A stretch of 64,000 nt of DNA, taken from Symbiodinium natans (taxonomy: Eukaryota; Sar; Dinophyceae; Suessiales; Symbiodiniaceae). The stretch covers positions 570,864-634,863 of the forward strand of contig CAJNDS010001369.1 in NCBI GenBank assembly GCA_905221605.1, read 5' to 3'. A program made the position numbers and the translations under genes. The notes under the pieces are model-generated. The model did no database searches and had not been told where the DNA came from. It saw only the letters and a program-made list of their open reading frames with translations. Of this stretch, positions 1 to 12,800 are shown piece after piece. Numbering within the stretch: the first letter of the stretch is position 1; every line of letters begins with the position of its first letter.

Positions 1-1829
1 TGCCAGGATGTGATGAGACACTGCTTCGTCTACACCCGGATTTTTCCTCTCAGTTAGAGTTTCAACGTTCTTGCCCCAAGCAGTGCTTGCGTTATACGTG
101 GGTCCCTACATGAGGCGCACAGAAACCCTAAACCCTAAACCCTAAACCCTAAACCCTCAACCCTCAACCCTCAACCCTAAACCCTAAACCCTAATCCCTA
201 ATCCCTAAACCCTAAACCCTAAACCCTAAACCCTAAATGTGCTTGCGCATGCTGGCACCCCGACCTGCCCGTACGCACCCGGGACATTGCCATCGACGAC
301 CTGTTCTCGAGGCGTCGACCTCATTGCAACCCAAGGTTCCCTACCTGGAGGTTTTAGGGTTTCGGGTTTCGGGTTGGGGTTTAGGGTTTAGGGTTTAGGG
401 TTGGGGGTTTAGGGTTGGGGGTTTAGGGTTTGGGGTTTAGGGTTTTAGGGTTTCGAATGTTAAGTTATGAGTTCAGAGTATCGAACAGCGCCCCAGGCGT
501 CATCCAGCGAGGCAGCGACAGGTCTCTTCGAGGCAAGACGCGTGCGGCATAGAGTTTTCAGGGCGTCTCACGGGCTCTATGAACTCTCAAAGGGCTTAGG
601 GCTTTAAACCTTTTATTGAAAGAGATTTCCCTATTGTATCTTGGGGCTAAGAAGAAGTCCAACGGTTTCCCTTGTATCTTGGGGCTAAGAGGATCTGATT
701 CAGAAGATGTTCGGCTAGGATTCCTCATGATCCCTAGACCCCGTATATCCAAGGACCATTCAACATACCCCCTGGGCAGACCCTTAAACGAAATTCAGGG
801 GTATGGCAAGTCCTTCTGTGTATTCTCCGTTTACGGGTTAAGGGGTGTGGGTTTGGGTATGTGGAATCATTCTCAGAGTCTGGTATAGTCGTTTTTTTCG
901 ATCCCAGTGAGCCCTAAAAAGGAACCTGTTCAGTAACCTCCCCCCTGAATCAAGGTAAAGTAGCCAACCATGAAACCTGTCAAAAGCGGTCTTCTGATTT
1001 ATCCCCCCCCCATAAAGTTTTCAGGTCTGAGGTCGATGGTTGAGGGGTTATGCGGTTTTAGGGTTTATACCGCTTTGAAAGTGTGGGCCGGTTTTGGTCT
1101 CCGAAGCTAAAGGAATATGCATGAATCGACCCATGTACCTGGAAGGCGTCATAGAAGCAGATGGTTTTTCTGGGCCCAGGTTATTTAACTAGTGCTCATG
1201 TAAGCTCAGGGTAGGAGGCCCCTGAGCCCTGTCAAGACCCACATTTGTACTTTTTGGCACTTTGGGCTGTCCGTTTAGGGTTTAGGGTTTAGGGTTTAGG
1301 GTTTAGGGTTTAGGGTTTAGGGTTTAGGGTTTAGGGTTTAGGATTAGGGTTTAGGGTTTAGGGTTTGGGGTTTAGGGTTTAGGGTTTTAGGGTTTGGGTT
1401 TAGCACACAATGAACGTTCCCCCCCCCCCCACCCAACAAAAAAGGGACCTACATTTTGGGGGGTCGGGGTACTCTCACAACCCAACTTAGACCCTCCGCT
1501 CCGGGTCGTCTCGTGCCGAGTTTCCCTTGCTGCTCTTCTGGCTCAGCTGCACCTCCTGTCATCCCGTTGTGTTGAGCAGCCAGGGAGAGTTGTAGGGTAG
1601 GGGGATACTTAAGGTCCTTAGAGCAAGGGTGCAAGCCATGCTGAAAGTGCAGGCTAGCTGGCTGCAGGTCTCACTGGGGCAGCTAGGAGCAGACGCCTGC
1701 TCATGCGTGATGCGTTTAGCAAGCCCAGCCCTCACCCAATCAGCCCCGAAGCCCCTAAACACCCATCTTTCGAACCCATTGTCCCAGCTCCCAATGTGTC
1801 GCCTAGGACTGTGCCCTTAGGGAGATGTC
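1..1829. other. 5' flank of the kinase gene, no gene supported
   Basis: Telomere-like arrays at 124-236 (CCCTAAA), 351-454 and 1276-1400 (TTTAGGG) are separated by non-repetitive sequence. Short ORFs here (for example 616-888) show no recognisable protein. I see no convincing promoter element. Confidence 0.5.
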
Positions 1830-2050
1830 ATGGCGTCTCAGGCAGATCGCAAGTATCGCCGCCGTGATCCGAGCGTAGACGACCGGAAGCGGAAGCGCGA
1901 TGACAAGAAGGAGAAGAAGGAGAAGGACCGCCGCGACGACCGGCGAGATGACCGCCGGGACGACCGCCGCGACGACCGCCGGGATGACCGGCGGGACGAC
2001 CGCCGGGACGACCGGCGAGATGACCGCCGGGAGGCCGAGCGCAACCGGGA
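1830..2050 (+). CDS. PRP4 kinase exon: start codon and basic RD-repeat head
   Basis: The exon opens with [18 protein letters not shown], then a Lys/Arg/Asp stretch and about eight copies of the tetrapeptide RDDR. Charged RS/RD-like heads are usual in PRP4 kinases and other splicing proteins. The chosen start is the first ATG of this open frame; nothing upstream extends it with recognisable sequence. The exon appears to end at 2050, before an intron starting GAAGCTATAT, and joins the next exon as NREKNDDRR. The GAC-CGC repeats are mirrored as Ser/Arg repeats on the other strand, which I treat as a shadow. Confidence 0.72.
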
Positions 2051-5000
2051 GAAGCTATATCCCCCTTGGGAACTTTTTTCTTTTTGTTTATATAAAAGCC
2101 CAAGAGGATAATTAAATTTTTGTTATGAAAGTTCTAAGGGTTGTTTTTATTAGGGTTCTATAAGGGGAGTAGAGGAAGAACGACGACCGTCGGAGACGCG
2201 TCGACCGGTCGCCCGAGCCGCCGACGCCGCCCCCCTCGCCTCCAGCCAAAGTGGCCAAGCCGGCGCTGAACTGGAGGGAACCTTGGCCTATACTGTGCCG
2301 TACTACCGTAGAATAGTATATTATGTTATATATTGTAATCGGTACTAGTAGAAGTATTAGTATATTGTAAATATACTTAAATAAATAAATACAAACATAT
2401 GTATATGTATATAGAAATATATGGATGTGTACATATTCAAGTTGTTTTGTGATGGCATGGAGCTTGGGGATGTTTGCAGCTTCGGGTCGTTTAGGGGTCT
2501 GGAGGAAGAGGCCTTCGGGTTTTAAGATTTTCGGGCAGAGGGTTTCGGGTTGGGGCTACTTCTATGGTCAGTTCTCTAAATTGTCGTCCCTTTTTGGGTA
2601 CCCTGAATAATTCGGGCCCGCCTCATCAGAAGGACCCCAGAAGGAACCACAATTTGGAGAAGTGACTGCACGAATCGCCACCAGTCAAAGAGTCATCCAC
2701 CACACCCAAAACCCTACACCCTACACCCTACACCCTAAACCCTAAACCCTAAACTGTAAACCCTAAACCCTAAACCCTAAACCGTACAGCTCATGACTTC
2801 AAGTCTGGCCCAGCTGCCTTCAACTGCCGCGGCCCCGACTGGCTGTGGGTGTCAGCCTAGCTCTACATGCACCCACGCCCGGGCCTGTAAACCCTAAACC
2901 CCAAATTTGCTTTATAAACCCTAAACCTTAAACCCTAAACCCTAAACTCTAAACCCTAAACCCCAAGCCTCATTTGAGTCCAAGGAGGAGGCTGGCGAGG
3001 CGGAAGACCTCCGCGACAACTCGGATGACGAGGAGACATTGGGGAGAAGCCTCGAGCTTCTTTTGGGTTCAGGGTTTAGGGTTTAGGGTTTAGGGTTTAG
3101 GGTTTAGGGTGGAGGAGGGTGTTGTCTCCATGGTTTTGCAATTTGAGGTTCCGGGCTCTCCGCAATGAACTTGCACCCCAATCCTCAAAAAAGCCCTATA
3201 GCCCCGAAGCCCCACAGCCATGCAGTACCGACCCTGAAAACACAAGTTCTCAAATCCCTAGCTTTAACATGCTCTGGAACACCGAGGAACACAACAACTT
3301 CAACAAACATCACAGAATCGCGTGGGGATTTCGTTGCGGGCTAGGGTGCCGTAAGCCGTGAACCCCAAACCCTTAGTGGGGTTCAACTAAGGCGACAATG
3401 TAGACTCTAAGCCTCCCGAGGCCCTACCCCCAAACCCTAAACCCGAAACCCTAGAACCCATACTTACTATACCAACCCTCTACCCAAACGGCGTCATTCT
3501 TAGATCAGGGGAGGATCTTAAACCCCGAGCTACACGGGCAAGAAAGCTTGAAGCCCTGCTGTGTTAAGTTGTACAGGATTCAGAAAGTTAGGCCGTCCGG
3601 AAATCTACACACTCTACATATTCACATTGTGTACGTACATCCGTCCTTATGTGTGTGTATGCATTGCTTTGTATTGTACTGTTTGGTTTTGTTTGCTTGG
3701 CGTTTCTGTTTTCGGGTTCTCTCTTGTTCCGGAACTGCACTGAAGAGGCATACATCCCGCAACCGCACCTCGACCCCAAATCCTAAGCTCCAAGCCCCAA
3801 ACCACCCCCCCCCCCCCCCCCCCCCAAAACCCCCCGAACCCTACACTCCAAACTCCAAACCCTAAACCCTAAACTCCAAACCCCAAACCCCCCAACCCCA
3901 AACTCCGAACCCTGAACCCTTCACCCCAAACCCCAAACCCTCAACCCTAAACCCTAAACCCTAAACCCTAAACCCTCAACCCGAAGCCCAAACCGTCAAC
4001 CCCCAAGCTAAGGGTGTTTGTTCGACTCCGGGGCTTTCTGAGCTTTGGGCCTCCGGGTCTTCCTGTCCTTTTGAGTGTGCTTAGGGTTTTTAGGGTTATA
4101 GGGTTATAGGGTTGTTAGGGTTATAGGGTTTTTAGGGTTTTAGGGTTTTAGGGGTTTTGGGGTTTTAGGGGTTTTGGGGTTTTAGGGTTTTGGGGTTTTA
4201 GGGTTTTGGGGTTTTAGGGTTTAGGGCTTTGGGGCTTTGGGGCTTTAGGGCCTTAGGGCTTTAGGGCTTTTAGGGCTTTAGGGCTTGGGGCTGGGGGCTG
4301 AGGTCTTCACGCATAAGTTCTATTATAATTTTTCGAATACTAAAAAGCTACGTCCAGCCCCTGCGTCACCAAGCTACGTAGGTGCTGTTGGACATTGAAT
4401 TCCCCAGTAAGTAGTTCTTCGGGTTTGAGGAGAAGTAGAGTCATAAGTGTGTGGGTTATCATCCCCTAAGCAACCCCAGTTATAAGTCTACTGATAGCCT
4501 ACTTTCAGTACTTAGGTGTCTTACAAGTCCATTTGCAAGTATAATTGGAGTTATAAGAACCCGGAACCTCCAAGTAAGTATGGCTTGAACCAGCCATTGG
4601 CCTCGGCCTAAAAAACGGCATGCCCTTGGGGTGGTGGTGGTGGTGGTGGTGGTTAAAGTGGGGCAAGCCGCTGCCTTGTAAACCCTGAGCCCTAAACCCT
4701 AAACCCTAAGCCCTAAGCCCTAGACCCTAAACCCGACACCCTGGGCCCCAAGAGCCTAAATCGAACAGGAGGCGGCAGCCAGGAGATTGGAAGAGAGCCG
4801 AGACCCGGCGCCGAGATTTTTCGGGGTCGGTGGTGGGTTCATGTGGCTGACTGCAACCTAAACCCTAAACCCTAAACCCTAAACCCTAAACCCTAAAACC
4901 CTAAAGCCGTCCCGAAGCACCCCCCCCCCCCCCCCCCCCGCCTCCCGCCCACCCGCCATTGCTTATGACCCCAAGCCCCAAGGGATAGGGTTTCGGGGGT

Positions 5001-6878
5001 TGAGGTTTTAGGGAATATTTCTTCGAGGGAGAGGTTTTGGGTACCCCTATGACTCAGGCGGCTGTGGGGTCATTTTGGGACTTAGGGTTCAGGGATTTGG
5101 GGTTAGGGCGTTTGGGTTTAAGGGTGTAGGGTTGCAGGGCTAATCGGGCTGAAGCATTCTAACTTCGCGTTATTTCTCGGCTTGCGTTTGTCGCAGTGCC
5201 TGTGGGTTCGGCAGCTCCGCGGCCCTATTTAACCCTTGTTTAGGGTTTAGGGTTTAGGGTTTAGGATTTAGGGTTTCCTAGACCCAACCACCCAAATCTT
5301 CTTCACGATGAGTCAAGATTTTGAACCCCCCTAAGCCCTAAATCCTGAACCCTATTCCCGAGACCCTCACCCGAAAGCCTGCACACCAAGCCAGAAACCG
5401 CAGCCCGAAACCCTAAACCCAACATCCCTAGAGCGCATCCCGAGTTTAGGGTTTAGGGTTTAGGGCTTAGGGTTTAGGGCTTAGGGTTTAGGGTTTAGGG
5501 TTTAGGGTTTAGGGTTTAGGGCTTAGGGTTTAGGGTTTAGGGTTTAGTGAGAGTGAGTGCCCACCCGTCACCTGCTCGGCCACAGGGTAGGTGATCGGGT
5601 AGGCTCAGGGATTGCTAGACGTGAGGTCCAAAAAGTCAAGTTAATCGGTATAACCTGCTTCCACTGAACCCTGTCTATAACCACACCTAAGCCCTAAGCC
5701 CCAAGCCCCAAGCCCCAAACCCCAAACCCCAAACCCCAAACCCTAAACCCTAAACCCTAAACCCTAAACCCTAAACCCTAAACCCCCCAAACCCTAAACC
5801 CTAAACCCTAAACCCCCCAAAACCCCTCAACCGCTCCAAACTTGTAGGGTCGCTGTCAGGAAAGCGCCGTGCGGCTCTGATGGCTCAGGCGAAAGAGGAG
5901 AAGAAGGAGGAGAAGAACGAGGAGAAGAAGGAGTGGGGTTGAGGGTTTAGGGTTTAGGGTTTGGGGTTTAGGGTCTAGGGTCTAGGGTTTAGGGTTTAGG
6001 GTTTAGGGTTTAGGGTTTAGAGTCTATAGTGACGGAGCACTCCCTTGTTTGTGTGTGGGGTTGAGGGTTTTTTTAGGGAGGCCTTGCGCGCGTCGTCGCG
6101 CACTTTGGCGCCATGTCAACAGAAGGGCTCTAAACCGCACGTGCTATGGGCTGAGGGTGTAGGGTTTCGGGTTTAGGGTTTAGAGTTTTGGGGGGGGGGG
6201 GGTAGGGGGTTTAGGGTCTATAGTGATGTGCAACCAAGGCGTTCCTGATGGATGCTTCCGAGGACCCGCCCCCCGCGGCGCCGCCTGCAGAGGCAACGCC
6301 TGCAGCACCCGAGGCCGAGAAGGCAGCGATTGTCTGTGTTTGTGTTTGTGGAGTGGCACCAACAGTATGGGGTACCCTTTTAGGGGCCCTTATTCTAAGG
6401 GGATCCTACTGTTTGGGGGTTCTACATTCGGGTTCCCTTATGATCGTAAACCCCCGAGTAGGTAGCCTTGAACCTTTTCGGGGTGTTCTAACCCCGATAA
6501 AATCCAAAGGTGAACTTTTTATGATTTCCCCAGGTTACTGGACAACTAAGTTGTAGGGCAAGGTTGAGGGCTCGGGGTGTAGGGCTCAGGGCTTAGGGCT
6601 TATGAGGTGCTGGGCTCTTTTAAACCTTCGTTGAAGTCGGAAGGCTCAGGGGGCTTAGTAAGTAGGTTATGAGTAGGGGGATAAGCACCCTGAGTTGGAT
6701 GGTTCTACTGAGTCCTTGAACCTTTAGAGTAGGGTTTTGGGCTAAGGCCTGGGGCGTCGGGATACAAGTATGAGCAAGTATGCCTATAGGGTCTTGCCGA
6801 GAGAGAAAGTTCTCGGCTCCTGCGTTTGTTCTGCCAGTCTAGACAGAGAGTGAGAGAGAGAGAGATGGAGAGAAAGAT

Positions 6879-6927
<49 letters not shown>

Positions 6928-9793
6928 AAGAGAGAGGGAGAGGGAAGACGCTTAGGCCCAAGTTCGTACTGACATTGAGCTAAGATTCGGCTTTGGGACG
7001 AAGTGCGCCCATGCGAACTGTCTCACCACCCTAGGCGCCGGCCACACAGGGGGCTCCAATAGTGAAAGTCAGGCGCAGGATAGGCGGCCCTAAACCCTAA
7101 ACCCTAAACCCTTAACTAAAACCCTGAAACCTATGATTTTAGTCCTACTGGTCCGGGGGTTGGGTGGGATTTTCTGGAGGACTTGAGGCGAGGTTTGCCT
7201 GCCGGGGGAGGACAGAAAGACAGAAACAAAGGAAATTAGACAGGCAGCGAGAGAGGGAGAGAGAGAGAGAGCGATAGACAATTCTTAGATTCTAGACTCT
7301 GAGGCCCAAAAGCCCGGTTTAGGGTTTAGGGTTTAGGGTTTAGGGTTTAGGGTTTAGGGTTTAGGGTTTAGGGTTTAGGGTTTAGGGATTAGGGACTTAG
7401 GGAGAGGGGGTGGGAGTTTCTCACAATGTGGAGGCCGAGGGCGATGGCGCGAATACCGGCGAGGGGGCTCCTGCGCCGAACCATCAATTTAGGGTTTAGG
7501 GCTTAGAGCTTGGGGTTTAGGGTTTAGGGAGGGTTTAGGGTATGGATTTAGGGTTTAGGGTTTAGGGTTTAGTTTTGATGTCCCCTTGACAGCGGTTTCT
7601 GGGTTTTACTGCTCTCCGCTTAAAACCCCTCAAAAAATCAAGGGAACAATCCCTACATTGCCCTCTTATCTTGTTAGAGTTTCCCCTAATCAACTTCAAT
7701 CCCTTAACCCTTACCCTGAGGGTCCATGTACCCCTATAGTATATACTTGGACCCTAAAGCTATTACATGGGCATCCCTTTGAGGCCCAAGTATACACTCT
7801 ATAGGTATATGGACCCTGAGGGTTACCAGTATCCCTAAACCCTAAACCCTAAACCCTAAACCCTAAACCCTAAACCCTAAACCCTAAACCCTGTGGCTGC
7901 CCGGCTTCCTAGCTTGAGCGCAGCTTAGGCGACGGCGGGTCATGAAGACGACGGTGGTGGCGGAGTACCGAGGCAGCAGAGAGATGAACACTTTTGGCTG
8001 GGGTGGGGGGGTTACATAGGGCTCGTGGATTATTATGGGGGTTCTTGCTACTACTTGCTGAAGAACGCCCAACGTTTGAAAGACGATAATCTCTATCTTG
8101 CCCGTATGAGGAAGAATATTGTTAGCACATAGTAGACTATGGTGAATATGCAGTAAGCTAGGCTTTGCTCACCGTACCTTGCGGATTCTGACACTTGCGC
8201 CCTTTAATACTTGAATTGAATGTGTCCTCCCTCAACCCTCAAGCCTTAACACAAAACCCAAACCCTAAACCCCAAGCCCTAAGCACGGCCAAACTTCCTC
8301 AACCTGTGCTCAAAACCACCCTGCTGGTACAGCTAAACCCTGAACCCTTAAACAGGGCTTGGGGCTCAGGGCTTCGGGTTGCTAATCTTCCCTCTCTAGG
8401 GTTTAGGTTTTAGGGTTTAGGGTTTAGGGTTCATATTGCGGCGGTTGGGCAGTGTGTATATGGTCCCGTCCAATTTGTTGGCGTAGATACGGGGCTTCCA
8501 GCTGCTACTGTAGGAATAAAAACAGAACTCTACCCCAGAGACGCCCCGTGTATAAGGCTTCCGTAAAGGTACACACCGGGCAACTTTCCACCTGGAATCT
8601 CCTGAAATGCGCTGCGGCTGGATGCCCCCAAACCCTAAACCCTAAACCCTAAACCCTAAACCCTAAACCCTAAACCCTAAACCCTAAACCCTAAACCCTA
8701 AACCCTAAACGTCCTAAACCCTAAACCCTAACCCCTGACATCTGCGGCAGTTTGGGCGTCTTTTGCGGGGATCGCCCTCTGTAGGCCCGTACCAAACCTC
8801 TACTTCAGAGCAGGTCCCTTTTTTCGAGGGTTGAGGATTTAGGGCTTAGCCTCTCATGGAAGGATCCGAAAGGTTTAGGGTTTAGGGTTTTAGGGTTTTA
8901 GGGTTTTAGGGTTTTAGGGTTTTAGGGTTTTAGGGTTTTAGGGTTTTAGGGTTTTAGGGTTTTAGGGTTTTAGGGCTTTAGGGTTTTAGGGTTTTAGGGT
9001 TTTAGGGTTTAGGGTTTAGGGTTTTAGGGTTTTAGGGTTTTAGGGTTTTAGGGTTTTAGGGTTTTAGGGTTTTAGGGTTTTAGGGTTTTAGGGTTTTAGG
9101 GTTTTAGGGTTTAGTCTCCTTCCCAAGATGGCTCATCCTAGCAAGCCAAGGATATGTTCGATCTCAATCAGGACGTCGCCGGCCCGCACTCCGCATTTCA
9201 GGGTCGATGCCCTCCTTCAGGGCTTAGGGTTTAGGGTTTAGGGTTTAGGGTTAACCACTAAAACTGAATCCTGGAAGGCCCTGCTCTGTTTCCAAACCTC
9301 AGAGAGCCCCAACTGCGCCTAAAACCCTAAACCCTTATAAACCCTTGAGCAGCCTAAAGCGCACTCACCTCTACCCCCGCCCCGCACCACCCCCCCCCCC
9401 CGCTCGCCCTTGAGGGGCAACCGGGTTGAAGATTGTGGGTTCTGAGGTTGCTTTATGTATAGTGTTGTGAGGGCCTGAGGGGTTTTGAGGAGCTCGGGAG
9501 GGGGAGGGTTAGGGTTTAGGGTTTAGGGTTTAGGGTTTAGGGTTTAGGGTTTAGGGTTTAGGGTTTAGGGTTTAGGGTTTAGGGTTTAGGGTTTAGGGTT
9601 TAGGGTTTAGGGCTGAGGGTTTAGGGGGTTGATGGTGGTTTACCATGCTCACCATGCCGCAGCCGCTGACATCTGACAGCTCAAGAGCTTCCACCTACCA
9701 CGGCCCATAGGCTCCCATGCATGAAACAGGTGTAGAATGGTGGGTCCATCTGTCTACCTCTACCTCTCTCTATATATATAAATATACAAATAA

Positions 9794-9838
<45 letters not shown>

Positions 9839-12800
9839 TATATATATATATATGTACATAGCACATGGGGGTCGTTTCGGGGATACCCACCAAGCTTAAA
9901 GATTTCAACATGTCTCACACTTCCAGAGGCAGGATCAAGCCATGCGATGCTGGTCACCGTGCAGACGCTGGCCGGGAAATCGTTCGACTTGCAGGTGGAG
10001 GCGAATGACACCATCGACAGCGTCAAAAGGCACATCCAGGCGAAGGAAGGCATCCCATCCGATCATCAGAGCCTGATCTTCGAAGGCCGGAGGCTTCAGG
10101 GCCATAAATCTTTGGCAGACTGCCACATCGAGGACAAGTGTCAGATGGACCTGGTGGTGTGTGAACCTGTCGAGATGCAGATTTTTGTGAAGACCTTGGA
10201 TGGGAGGACCGTGTCTCTTCAAGTGACGAGCAGTGACACCATTGAGAAGGCTCTTGGGAAGATTGATGGCATTCCTTTCGACCAGCAGCGGGCTGTTTTT
10301 GCCGGCAAGTTGCTGGAGAACTTCTGCACCCTGGAGGACTTGGAAGCCCAGTGGTACCCTTTACCTTTTTTTTTTCTTTGGGTTCTGGGTTCCCTTATAA
10401 AGCAACCAACCCAAAAAGGGTGCCCTTATTATAATATACCAAGAGGACTACGACATCCAGAAGGACTCCACCATCCACTTGGTGCTGCGCTTGCGCCCGA
10501 CCAGACAGGGTGATCTCGGTGTCAGCGTCGGCTGAGGGCGAAAAGCTTCAATCCTGCAAGGCCGGCCCGGGTCATTGGGACGCTACATGGCAGGCCCCCG
10601 CAGGAGCAGAGGCCTACACGCTTCACAAGTGCCAACACAACCGCACACGTGACCTTTGTGCCCAAGCTGGTATTTCCCATCGTGACCTTTGTGCCCAAGC
10701 TGGTATTTCCCATCATCCCGTCGTCCTGAGAGTTGCTCCAAGTCTGCTCCCGCTTTCCTGCACCGGCTCTCTGAGGCTGTTGCTACAGCCGAGGGCGCCA
10801 ACGCTGCCGTGATCAAGTCACGCCTTCTCGAACAGTTGGCACTCGCAGTCGCGAGAGGCAACGGGCGTGCTGTGAGGCGGCGCCGCCAGATCACAGCTGT
10901 CGATGCTGCGTCCTTGCCTGCGCACGCAGCTCTGGGTCTTGGGCCGTGACAACTGCCCCAGGGTTGTGATGAAGCCCCTGCCTTTCCTGGAGTGCCACAG
11001 TTCCACATGCGCGCACATGCTGGTTGACCTCCGCACGCATATCCTCCCGCCAAAAAACACCCTGCAACACTTGGCGCGGTTGGGAGACTGAGCCTCTGTG
11101 TCAGCCTCACCTCAAGGCAGATCGTTTGAGCTCCTGCATCTTCACCGGCCACTTGCAGTCTTATCGGCCAAACAGTGGTCTTTTCTGTGGGTATCCGGCT
11201 ATCTGCTGCGCAGGGTTGGCCATGTGAGAATCACACGTCTTTCTGTCGCGGTGCTACACATGACGGCACTTCTGTTTTGTGGAGCACAGGGTTTTCACCC
11301 AAGCGTGGTTTTCCCCGTGCCGCCTTGTTCTACATCAGATCTCCAAGTTGAAGCAAGTCGGCTTCTTTGTCCACAGAGATGATACCACGATACCTGATAT
11401 CCTTTAGATCCAAGGTCTTACTGTTGTTTAGTAGGGAATGAGGGAATGAGGTAGCCTATATATCCCCCTATATATACCCTTTCAGGGCTTCTATAGGGTA
11501 CCTCAGTCCCGCATTCCCTGCTAACCAAACCCCAAACCCTAAACCCTAAACCCTAAACCCGAAACAAGAGGTCCCAGCCTACAGCAGGCAGGTGTGTGAG
11601 GACCTTGCGCCTGCGTAGGGAAGCACGCTCGTCCCGAAGCCCATGTTCTAGGGGGTCGGTACATGGTCCCGTAACATTAGGGTTTAGGTTTAGGGTTTCG
11701 GGTTTAGGGTTTAGGGTTCAGGGTCCTTTGCCTTCTTTAATGGGTTCTGAAGAAGTCTGGGCCCTACTTGGAGCTACGAACTCACCCGTCGCAAGAACGG
11801 GTGACAGGAGTTGCTTTCGGGCTTCGATTTGGAGTTTATCCCTCCAAAAAAGGCCCAAGTATGGCCTCTAAACCCCCCTCGGCCCTGACGCCCACGAAAC
11901 TCCAAACCCTAAGCCCTGAAGCCTGAAGCCTGAACCCTAAACCCTAAACCCTAAACCCTAAACCCTAAACCCTAAACCCTAAACCCTAAACCCTAAACCC
12001 TAAACCCTAAACCCTAAACCCCTAAACCCCTAAACCCTAAACCCTGATCCCTGAACCCTAAACCCGAACCCCACTTCGCCTTGGCAGTCCATTGCCCATG
12101 GGTTCTGGGTTTAGGGTTTAGGGTTTAGGGTTGCTGTGGCGTGAGACCACCATCGGAGCCAAAGGGGAGGAAGAAGGAAGATGGTACCATTTAAGTTTTT
12201 TTAGCGGCAAAAAGCCATTTAGGGTTTAGGGTTTTGGAACGTTAAAAAGCCCCAAATGCCATTGGATTGCTGGTCGAAGGCAGAAGGAACCGAAGTCCCA
12301 CGCACAAGGCAGGCTTTGCCCAGACAGTCCGGAGGTGTGGAATCCCTAGACCCGAAATCCTAAATATCCAAGGGTTGTTTCCTGGCTTCAAACCCACAAG
12401 CAAGCCGCTCCCCCAAGTCCCAAAAAACAACAGCCACTCAGGCAAAGGAGCTGAAGGCGGGTGGATTTATTTTTCTTGTTTTGGTGCGGGGGGGGGGGGG
12501 GGGGCGTTCTTTTTTGTTCAGGGCTGTCTTTGGTGATTTTCTTGTTGGGTTTCGGGCTTAGCGTTTAGGACTTATTTAGGGTTTATGGTTGACGGTTTAC
12601 GGTTTAAGGCTTAGTGGTTGACCTGGGTTGAGGCTTCGTGGGGTACGGAGCTTGCAGGGTTTATGGGTTAAGGGGTTTCGGTTTTGGGGTTTGGGGCTTC
12701 AGCGGTTTAGGGTTTTAAGGTTTAGGGCTTTGTTCACCTGCACTTTCAGGGTTTGGTTGGAATGGCTGATAGGGAAAGCATTGCCAGACTGATTTGGGGC

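Noticed and set aside
257-317. Exon-like reading PDLPVRTRDIAIDDLFSR resembling an SR-protein RRM
   Set aside because: The similarity is loose, there is no AG acceptor between the preceding repeat array and the segment, and no adjoining exon was found.
1-454. Window start as a true chromosome end
   Set aside because: Telomere-like arrays occur in both orientations across all 64 kb, so these are interstitial.
1838-2044. - strand Ser/Arg-repeat ORF resembling an SR protein
   Set aside because: It is the complement of the kinase's RD-repeat exon. The + strand reading continues in phase into the next exon, and the - strand one has no partner.
9681-9911. - strand Tyr/Ile-rich ORF
   Set aside because: It is generated by a TA microsatellite (about 9770-9855).
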